From a bacterium (lineage in GTDB: Bacteria > UBP6 > JAFGXH01), in assembly GCA_027064085.1 (NCBI GenBank), contig JAMOQH010000135.1, forward strand, positions 1-35,536: DNA of 35,536 nt, written 5' to 3'. The notes beneath the pieces are model-generated. The model made no database searches. It saw only the letters and a list, made by a program, of their open reading frames with translations, and had not been told where the DNA came from. Shown piece by piece: positions 25,739 to 33,666 of this stretch (position 1 is its first letter; each line of letters opens with the position of its first letter). Position numbers and translations under genes: made by a program.

Positions 25739-28486
25739 ATGAAAAAACTTGTTTTATGGCTAATTTTATCACTTTCTTTTAGTTTGTTTGTATCTTGTGG
25801 TGGTGATGACTCTAATGTAGATTATTGTAAAGCTAATCCTTGTAAAGATAGTCCTATTGCACATAAAACTAAATGTGTAGTTACAGATAGTGATTATAAT
25901 TGTGTTTGTGAAGATGGATATATGGCAGATGGAGCAGGTTGTAAACTAGAAGAAGTAACACCTTGTAATCCAAATCCGTGTACGGAAACTAACAAAACTG
26001 TTTGTAAAGAAACTGGAACAAGTGCAAATGATTACATTTGTGAATGTGATAGTGAATATTATGATAATAATGGTACTTGTACACTTGAAGCTAAATGTGA
26101 AGCTGATTCTTGTACAGAAACCAATAAAACTAAATGTTCTATTGTAAATCATGAAGTAAAATGCTCATGTGATAATGGTTTTATTGATAATAATGGAACT
26201 TGCGAAGAAGCTCAAACGGCTTGTGTTGTTACTAAAGGAACAAATAATAATACATTAGTAGTTGGAACTATTTTAATGGAAGATAAAGATTTAGCTTCAG
26301 GAGAATTAGTTTATGACAACAATGGTAAAATAATTTGTGTAGGGGCCGATTGTTCTAGTAAATCTAATGGTGCAACTATTATAAATTGTGGAACTAATGT
26401 TGTATCTCCTTCTTTGATTAATGCCCATGACCATATTTCATATACACAAAATGACCCTTCAAATTGGGGTACTGAAAGATATGAACATAGACATCAATGG
26501 AGAAAAGGCTTAAATGGACATACAAAAATTCCAGCAAGTGGTGGAGCAAGTGAAGACCAACAAGCTTGGGGGGAATTAAGAAACTTAATGGCTGGTGCAA
26601 CCGTTATGGCAGGAAGTGGAGGAGCCAATGGTTTCTTAAGAAATGTTGATAGAGGTAAAAATGATGGTATTAAGCTAAATGGTGTTAAATATAATACTTT
26701 CCCATTAGGTGATAGTAGTGGAACAATGATTACTAGTGGTTGTGGTTATAGTTTTAGAGATACAGAAAGCGTTTTAAGTAATCATTGTTATTTACCTCAT
26801 GTTGCAGAAGGAATAAATAAGGCCGCAAGAAATGAGTTTTTATGTGTAAGCTCCACAAATAACGGAGGGCATGATTTAACAGAAGCAAACTCAGCTTTTG
26901 TTCATATGGTTGGAACAAACGCAACTGATGGAAAAGTTATGGCAGATGAACATGCTGCTGTAATTTGGTCTCCAAGGTCCAATATTTCATTATATGGAAA
27001 TACGGCTCAAATACCTATGTATTATAACCAAGGTGTATTAGTAGGCTTAGGTACTGATTGGACTCCATCAGGTTCTATTAACATGCTAAGAGAATTACAG
27101 TGTGTTGATTATTTAAATAAAAATCATTACAACAATTATTTAACAGATAAACAAATATGGGAATTAGCTACAAGAAATAATGCAGAAGCATTATTAATTT
27201 CTGATACTATTGGTATTTTGAAAGAGGGTAGAGTTGCTGATATCGCTGTTTATGCTTTAAATGATGCTCCAAATCCTTATAGAGCAGTAATAGACGCTAA
27301 AATGAACGATGTTTTACTTGTTATTAAAGGTGGTAAACCTGTATATGGTGATAGTGATATTATGAGTCAATTTTCTTCAACTAGTGACTGTGATAATATT
27401 GGTAATGTTTGTGGAGTGGTTAAAACCCTATGTACTAAACATGAAATAGGCAAGAGTTTTTCAGCTTTAAAGAGTGCAAATTCTTCTTCTTATGATTTAT
27501 TTTTCTGTGGAGTACCAGCAGGTGAGCCAAGTTGTAAGCCTATGAGACCACAAGAATATAATGGCGATTTAGCAGGAAGTGATAGAGATGGTGACGGAGT
27601 AGAAGATAATAACGATAATTGTATTGATATTTTTAATCCAATTAGGCCTATGGATAATGGACACCAAGCTGATGTTGACAATGATGGAATTGGTGATGCT
27701 TGTGATAAATGTCCTACAATAGAAGGTGAGGTATCATGCTCTCCTAAATCCCCTTATGATAAAGATGATGATGGTATAGGAAGTGATGATAATTGCCCAA
27801 CTGTTTCAAATTCAGACCAGGTTGATAGTGATGATGATGGAAAAGGTGATGTATGTGATGCGTGTCCAAATATTGCAAACCCAGGTGATATGGGGTGTCC
27901 TGCAAGTATTCAAGATGTAAAACAAAAAACATTGCCACTTGGCTCAACCGTTACAATTAAAGGATATGTAACAGGAATAGATAGTGCTCATAGTGATAAT
28001 TTATTTGTTCAGTTGTCAAAAGAAGACCAAAATAGCAGTTTAAAAGAGAAGTTTAGTGGTATTTATGTCTATAAAAGTGGAAACAGTAGTTTAGCAATAG
28101 GTGATTTTGTAACTGTAACAGGAACAAGTAAAGAATTTTATGGTCAAATAGAGCTTGCTAATGTTACGGAAGCTAAAAAATTAACAGCAGAAGGAACTAT
28201 GCCTAATCCTATTGTTGTAAATCCAGGTGATATTAAAACAGGTGCTGGTTTGGCTAGTGCCTATGAAGGTGTTTTGGTAAAAGTTGAAAATGTATCAGTA
28301 TTAACCGTTGACCCTGACCAATATAGTAAATTAGAAGTAACTGGTGACTTATATATAGGTAAGATGATGTATACTATAACTGCAAGTGTTGGAGATAGCT
28401 TTTCTTCAATTACAGGGATTCTAAGATATCAAAGAGAAAACAGTAAACTTGAGCCAAGAAGTGCTTCTGATGTTGTTGCTCAATAA
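25739..28486 (+). CDS. Multidomain lipoprotein: EGF-like modules, amidohydrolase, thrombospondin type-3 repeats, OB-fold-like C-terminus
   Basis: Lipobox 'LFVSC|GGDD'; EGF-like Cys modules; 'INAHDHISY', 'LPHVAEGINKAARNEF', 'VHMVG...VIWSPRSNISLYG', 'GLGTDWTPSGSINML', 'GILKEGRVADIAVY'; 'DRDGDGVEDNNDNC...DVDNDGIGDACDKCP'; 'LGSTVTIKGYVTGI...GIYVYKSGNSSLAIGDFVTVTG'. Confidence 0.88.
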   Translation: MKKLVLWLILSLSFSLFVSCGGDDSNVDYCKANPCKDSPIAHKTKCVVTDSDYNCVCEDGYMADGAGCKLEEVTPCNPNPCTETNKTVCKETGTSANDYICECDSEYYDNNGTCTLEAKCEADSCTETNKTKCSIVNHEVKCSCDNGFIDNNGTCEEAQTACVVTKGTNNNTLVVGTILMEDKDLASGELVYDNNGKIICVGADCSSKSNGATIINCGTNVVSPSLINAHDHISYTQNDPSNWGTERYEHRHQWRKGLNGHTKIPASGGASEDQQAWGELRNLMAGATVMAGSGGANGFLRNVDRGKNDGIKLNGVKYNTFPLGDSSGTMITSGCGYSFRDTESVLSNHCYLPHVAEGINKAARNEFLCVSSTNNGGHDLTEANSAFVHMVGTNATDGKVMADEHAAVIWSPRSNISLYGNTAQIPMYYNQGVLVGLGTDWTPSGSINMLRELQCVDYLNKNHYNNYLTDKQIWELATRNNAEALLISDTIGILKEGRVADIAVYALNDAPNPYRAVIDAKMNDVLLVIKGGKPVYGDSDIMSQFSSTSDCDNIGNVCGVVKTLCTKHEIGKSFSALKSANSSSYDLFFCGVPAGEPSCKPMRPQEYNGDLAGSDRDGDGVEDNNDNCIDIFNPIRPMDNGHQADVDNDGIGDACDKCPTIEGEVSCSPKSPYDKDDDGIGSDDNCPTVSNSDQVDSDDDGKGDVCDACPNIANPGDMGCPASIQDVKQKTLPLGSTVTIKGYVTGIDSAHSDNLFVQLSKEDQNSSLKEKFSGIYVYKSGNSSLAIGDFVTVTGTSKEFYGQIELANVTEAKKLTAEGTMPNPIVVNPGDIKTGAGLASAYEGVLVKVENVSVLTVDPDQYSKLEVTGDLYIGKMMYTITASVGDSFSSITGILRYQRENSKLEPRSASDVVAQ

Positions 28487-28550
28487 TATTGTTATTCAAA
28501 ACTCCTAAATAAGTTTCTATTTTTACAAAATAATTTAATTGAAAAATATA

Positions 28551-29291
28551 TTAAATTCTCAGAAAATTTATAATTTCTTTATTTTTAATTTTATGAAATT
28601 CTTTTTGAGTTCCATCAAAGCCTATTTTACTTTTATTTATTATAATAATTCTATTTGTTAAATTAAAGATATTATCCAAATCTTGTGAAATTATTATTGA
28701 AGTGTTTTCTGAATTTTGTGCATTTTTAATTATATTGTATATTTTTGCAGAAGTAATTGGGTCTAGTCCCGCTGTTGGGTCGTCAAGAAGGAGCAATCGA
28801 GGGTTAAATATTAGCATTCTTGCTATTGCAACCCGTTTTTTCATACCTCCTGATAATTCATCGGGGTATAAGTTTTCAACATTATCAAGTTTTAATTCTT
28901 TTAGTAGTATTTTGGCTTTATTTTCTGATTCTGATTTATTAAAATCTCTTCTTAAAAGAGGAAATGTTATGTTTTTTAAGCAGGTCATATCATCGAAGAG
29001 GGCATTGTTTTGAAATAATAAGCCTATTTCTTTTTGTATTTTAAAAAGCTTATTTTCTTTTACTTCTGTGATGTTTTCATTTAAAACATATATTTTACCT
29101 TTTGTTGGTTTAATTAGGCCGGAAATAAGTTTAAATATTAATGTTTTTCCTGTATTACTATCTCCAATTAAAGAAATATTTTCCCCCTGTTTTATTTCAA
29201 ATGAAATATCATCTAGTATTAATGTGTTATTATCTTTAAATGAAACATTTTTAAATTTAATTATTGAGTTCATCACATACCTTTTTTGCAC
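28551..29291 (-). CDS. ABC transporter ATP-binding protein, MlaF-like
   Basis: Walker A 'LIGDSNTGKTLIFKLISGLIKPTKG', Q-loop 'GLLFQNNALFDDMT', signature 'LSGGMKKRVAIARML', Walker B 'LLLLDDPTAGLDPITS'. Confidence 0.85.
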   Translation of the reverse strand: MQKRYVMNSIIKFKNVSFKDNNTLILDDISFEIKQGENISLIGDSNTGKTLIFKLISGLIKPTKGKIYVLNENITEVKENKLFKIQKEIGLLFQNNALFDDMTCLKNITFPLLRRDFNKSESENKAKILLKELKLDNVENLYPDELSGGMKKRVAIARMLIFNPRLLLLDDPTAGLDPITSAKIYNIIKNAQNSENTSIIISQDLDNIFNLTNRIIIINKSKIGFDGTQKEFHKIKNKEIINFLRI

Positions 29292-30063
29292 TATTAAAAT
29301 ATGAAGAGAATTTTCTTTTTTTTATTAATTCACAACAGTATTTCTTATTGTCGATTTGACATAATTTGTAATAAGCATCATCTATTTTGTTATTTTCATG
29401 AAAGTTATTTATAAAGTTTTTTAATGTTTCTATTGCTTTGTTTTTTTTATTTTGTTTGATTAACAAATTTGCTTTCTCAATATAGGCATCATATAGATGG
29501 GATTGATTGTAAGTTCCTACATAAATTGAATATTCGTGGGTTGAAATTATTTTATTGAGATATTTGATAGCTTGATTATATGCTTTTATTTTTTTATAAA
29601 TCAGAAAAGAGTTCCATAGGGCATCATCATAAACTAGTGATTTGACATTATGATTTCTTTCTATCCATCTGTAAAATCTGATTGCAGAATAATATTTTTC
29701 TTTTTTTAAGAAAAAATTAGCAATAGCAAGTACTATTCGTTCTTTTGTTATATAATCTTTTTTGGTATTTGCAATTTTTACCAAGAATTCTATAGGTTTA
29801 ATATCTACAAAAGGATGTTTTTCATAAGTTCTGAGATAAAGAGCAGCTAAATCACCTAAATTTGGATTGTCATCAACTATTTTTAAGTAGTTTTCGGCTA
29901 CTTTAAGTGCTTTTTTGTATTCTTTATTATAGTAAAATTTATTAAATTCAGTATATAGGTTTACATTGTTAAATTCTGCCTTTAAATGGAGAGAAAATAT
30001 AGTAATAAAAAAAATAAAAAAATATTTCATAAACTCCTTGCATATATTTTTATATAAGCTCAA
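29257..30063 (-). CDS. Secreted TPR-like protein
   Basis: Hydrophobic N-terminal signal-like segment ('YFFIFFITIFSLHLKA'); helical-repeat composition 'YNKEYKKALKVAENYLKIV', 'KYYSAIRFYRWIER'; overlaps the start of the ABC ATPase. Confidence 0.6.
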   Translation of the reverse strand: MSLYKNICKEFMKYFFIFFITIFSLHLKAEFNNVNLYTEFNKFYYNKEYKKALKVAENYLKIVDDNPNLGDLAALYLRTYEKHPFVDIKPIEFLVKIANTKKDYITKERIVLAIANFFLKKEKYYSAIRFYRWIERNHNVKSLVYDDALWNSFLIYKKIKAYNQAIKYLNKIISTHEYSIYVGTYNQSHLYDAYIEKANLLIKQNKKNKAIETLKNFINNFHENNKIDDAYYKLCQIDNKKYCCELIKKRKFSSYFNSAKKVCDELNN

Positions 30064-30171
30064 AAACAGTTTATTATAAATGAAAAAATCACAGTATTCA
30101 ATAAAATCTTACATATTTGAAAAAATAAGCTAATTATGTTAAACTCGTTCTCTAATTTTTTGTGAGGATTA

Positions 30172-31716
30172 ATGAGTATTATTGATAGATTAAATGATAT
30201 TGAAAATCAATATTATAAGCATAATTTAAATTTTGAATTTACTAACTCAATGTTTTTCTTTAAAGAATATGATGATACTTTACTTGCATATCTAAAATCT
30301 TATTTTGAAAATGAAGACTTAGAATTAAAAAAGATTGCTTTATATATAGTTTTTTCATCATCTATCTTTGAAAAATCATTATTATATGATATTTTTGAAA
30401 CAGTATTTTTATTTAATACTGCAGATATAACAAAAGAATTTTTTGTATTTACTGAAAATTTTGATGAAAAAGAATTAGATAATTTTTTGTATATCTTGTC
30501 AACTAAATTAAAAGAAGAAGAATTATCATTTTTTATTAAATTTTTATCCCAAAAACATAGCAAAGAAAGAATTACTTTAATGTTTTTTTTACTAGAAACT
30601 TACAAGTTAAAAGAAGAAGATACTATAAATATTTATAAGTACTTACTTAAAAAAGAAGATAGTTCAATATTAACGGTTGAGGATTTTTATAATAATTCTA
30701 AATTAATAAAAGAATTTACTGATTCTATAGATGGTAAAGAAATATTAAAGCTATCATATAATGACATAGATAAAAAAGATTCTTTACTAAAAAAACGATT
30801 AAATAAAACAGGAAGTATAGCATATTTTTTTAACGAAGAAGTAAATGAGTATCAAATATGGGTAAGGCTTTCTTTAGTTCAAGTTAGAGCTTTTGAAGCT
30901 GTTGTTGGAATAGATTTTAATTCAACTATAGATTTCCCAAAAAATTTATTATTACATTTTTTATTTCATACAGAATATGGTGATAATCCTTTTAATATAG
31001 ATTTATTTTTTGGAAATATTTCAGATGCTTCTTTTATTAAGCACATTCTAATGAATAAAAAAATAAATTTTATATTTGTAGGTGATGATTTTATTCCAAT
31101 TAAAAGTTTTGACTTTGTGTTTTCTGGCCCTGTTTTATATAAATTAGTAAATAAAGCATGGTTGTCTTATTATTTTAAAGATTTTGAGTGGTTAAGGCTT
31201 AGAGATGCCTTATTTGAAATTGAAAAGGGGGATTTTTTACAAATTGATATTCCTATTTCTATTTTTAGAAGAATACACTTAGACTTATCCCTTTTTATCA
31301 ATGCTTTTACTTTTATAAATAAGAGCAAAAATGTTGAAAATTACATAAGGTCATTAAATCCTATTTTTTATACTGAAGAAGATATAGAAAATATTCCCAA
31401 AAAAGACTTAGAAAAAATAATAAAAGACTATATTATTGAATTAGACAAAGTTATTCCTTATTTAATATTATTTTTAAGTAATAATAACGAGGCAATGATA
31501 AAGTATATGAGTTATTTGTTAAATGAAGACTTTAGTGATGAAAATATTAAATCAGAAGTGGTAAAAAGGGTAGTCTTTATTGCAGGATATTTAAATTCAA
31601 GAAATATTATTTATTATGACCATATTAAGAAAATCGCAAAAATGTTTAAAATAGAATTAACAGAACAGTTTATGAATAAATTAGCTGATTCTTTTCAAAA
31701 GGAGGAGGATAAATGA
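30172..31716 (+). CDS. Hypothetical protein, no recognised domain
   Basis: 514 aa ORF, 'gtgagg' SD-like, ATGA coupling with the downstream gene. Confidence 0.6.
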   Translation: MSIIDRLNDIENQYYKHNLNFEFTNSMFFFKEYDDTLLAYLKSYFENEDLELKKIALYIVFSSSIFEKSLLYDIFETVFLFNTADITKEFFVFTENFDEKELDNFLYILSTKLKEEELSFFIKFLSQKHSKERITLMFFLLETYKLKEEDTINIYKYLLKKEDSSILTVEDFYNNSKLIKEFTDSIDGKEILKLSYNDIDKKDSLLKKRLNKTGSIAYFFNEEVNEYQIWVRLSLVQVRAFEAVVGIDFNSTIDFPKNLLLHFLFHTEYGDNPFNIDLFFGNISDASFIKHILMNKKINFIFVGDDFIPIKSFDFVFSGPVLYKLVNKAWLSYYFKDFEWLRLRDALFEIEKGDFLQIDIPISIFRRIHLDLSLFINAFTFINKSKNVENYIRSLNPIFYTEEDIENIPKKDLEKIIKDYIIELDKVIPYLILFLSNNNEAMIKYMSYLLNEDFSDENIKSEVVKRVVFIAGYLNSRNIIYYDHIKKIAKMFKIELTEQFMNKLADSFQKEEDK

Positions 31717-32807
31717 AAACAACGATATTCTTTTTAGTTATATTGTTTCAGATTTCTTTATTTGCTGAATATAGAGGTGAATTTATTAGTATCAATAATG
31801 TAAAGCTTGATGACAGTGAATTTTTAATTGATACCACTGCTGAAAAACCTCTTGATTTTGAAAATGCTCCTATAGGCAAGGAATCGTTTGACAAGGATTT
31901 AAAAATTTCAGTAAATTATTCACTTAATGTAGGTACAGATGTTTTAAATCCAACATTTGAATTGAAATATAATGGAAATAGAATAGATTATTCAGAAGAA
32001 ACCTCTACTACACTTTCTTTTGTCTTAAGTGAAATTTTTACAACAGTTCCAATAGAAAATTCAGGAGAATTTAAAATTGATTTAGTTATGTCTTATGATA
32101 CTTCTTTATCTCAAGACCAAAGTAAAACAACTAGTTTTACTTTTCATTATGATACTGTTGCTCCAAGTAAAGCCAGTAATTTAAGATTGATTGCAGGAGA
32201 TAAAAGTATTAATATTTCTTGGGAATATGCAAATGTAGATGAAAGTGAAATTGATAAAGTTGTAATTTACTATAAAGATAGTGAATCAGATAGTTATACT
32301 CAAAAAGAGGCCACCAGTTTATCTACCGAGTATAAGCTCGTAGACTTAATAAATGAGCATGAGTATTCTGTATATATAAAGCTTTATGATTTGGCAGGTA
32401 ATGAAAGTGAAAACAGTGAAGAATTAACAGCAATTCCTGTTCCTGTAGATGATTTTTATAAATATTATAGAAAATCAGGTGGCAAGGAAGATGGTGGTTA
32501 TTGTTTTATTGCAACCGCTGCTTATGGTTCTTATGATGATGGTATGGTAAAAATACTAAGAAATTTTAGGGATGCTTATTTACCTCAAGTTTTTATTGAC
32601 ACATACTACAAATATTCTCCGCCTATTGCAAATATTATTGCAAAGTCTAAAGTGCTAAGTTTTCTTACAAGAATTTTATTAGAGCCATTGGTTCTTTATG
32701 CAAACTTCTTTTTATATGCAAGTATATTATTTAAATTCTTATTACTTTTTATGCTTATGTTGCTCCTATTTGTAAAAACTAAAGTAAGGAGGATTTACTA
32801 TGTATAA
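31713..32807 (+). CDS. Secreted fibronectin type III-like protein with CFI-box C-terminal domain
   Basis: Signal peptide; FN3-like 'APSKASNLRLIAGDKSINISWEYANVDESEIDKVVIYYK...YSVYIKLYDLAGNES'; 'GYCFIATAAYGSYDDGMVKILRNFRDAYL' followed by TM helices and basic tail. Confidence 0.8.
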   Translation: MKTTIFFLVILFQISLFAEYRGEFISINNVKLDDSEFLIDTTAEKPLDFENAPIGKESFDKDLKISVNYSLNVGTDVLNPTFELKYNGNRIDYSEETSTTLSFVLSEIFTTVPIENSGEFKIDLVMSYDTSLSQDQSKTTSFTFHYDTVAPSKASNLRLIAGDKSINISWEYANVDESEIDKVVIYYKDSESDSYTQKEATSLSTEYKLVDLINEHEYSVYIKLYDLAGNESENSEELTAIPVPVDDFYKYYRKSGGKEDGGYCFIATAAYGSYDDGMVKILRNFRDAYLPQVFIDTYYKYSPPIANIIAKSKVLSFLTRILLEPLVLYANFFLYASILFKFLLLFMLMLLLFVKTKVRRIYYV

Positions 32808-33498
32808 ATTTATTATTATATTATTTTTATTCACAACTCCTTTTTTATTTGCTGAGAGTGAGCATAATAGCTTAATTGAAACACATTTTGGATTTTTTAC
32901 CCCTAGCATAGACCAAGAAAGTAGTTTAACAACTAAGCCATATAAAGATATTTTTGATAAAGATGGTCTTAGGTTTGGTACAAGTTATTCTTTTGAAGTT
33001 TTTAGTCAAGATTATTTAGGTAGTTTTTTTATTCTTTCTGGAGTTGAATATTTTATGGTTTCAGGGTATGGAAGATATGAAAATACTCCTACAGAAGAAA
33101 GCCAAGATGAAACCAAATTAACAATGATACCCATAGAAATTGCTCTTGTTTATAATTTAGATCAACTACAAAATTTATTGAATATTCCCTTTGTTTTTTA
33201 TGCAAAAATTGGATTAAATTATAATTTTTGGTGGATAACTAATGGATTGGGTTCTACTGTTGATTATGATAATGGAAATTCCCATGGTGGTAAAAAAGGC
33301 TGGCATTATGGCCTAGGAATAAGGTTTCTTTTAGATGTTTTAGATTCTGATGCTGCAATTAATCTTGATAATCAGTATGGAATTAATGGTAGTTATATCT
33401 TTATTGAATATAATTCTTCTAAAATAGATGATTTTGGGAAAGATGGCTTTAAATTAGGTGGAAGTTATCTAAGATTTGGTTTAGCATTACTCTTTTAA
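32800..33498 (+). CDS. Putative outer-membrane beta-barrel protein
   Basis: Signal peptide 'MYKFIIILFLFTTPFLFA'; strand-like composition; C-terminus 'GGSYLRFGLALLF'; 8-nt overlap with the upstream gene. Confidence 0.5.
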   Translation: MYKFIIILFLFTTPFLFAESEHNSLIETHFGFFTPSIDQESSLTTKPYKDIFDKDGLRFGTSYSFEVFSQDYLGSFFILSGVEYFMVSGYGRYENTPTEESQDETKLTMIPIEIALVYNLDQLQNLLNIPFVFYAKIGLNYNFWWITNGLGSTVDYDNGNSHGGKKGWHYGLGIRFLLDVLDSDAAINLDNQYGINGSYIFIEYNSSKIDDFGKDGFKLGGSYLRFGLALLF

Positions 33499-33666
33499 GC
33501 ATTTTATAGGCATGATTCTTTTACACTATGTAATTAATTACACAATATTTATTTGTTTTTATCTTTTTTAATATACTCAAATTAAATAAATAATATTTTT
33601 ATTGCTAATATTAGGAAAATTTATTGCTTTATAACTGTTGTTAAGTTGATTTTTTAAGGAGTTACT

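Noticed and set aside
25946-27947. Antisense ORFs at 25946, 26418, 27490 and 27744
   Set aside because: Shadows of the well-supported amidohydrolase/TSP3 lipoprotein; low-complexity composition.
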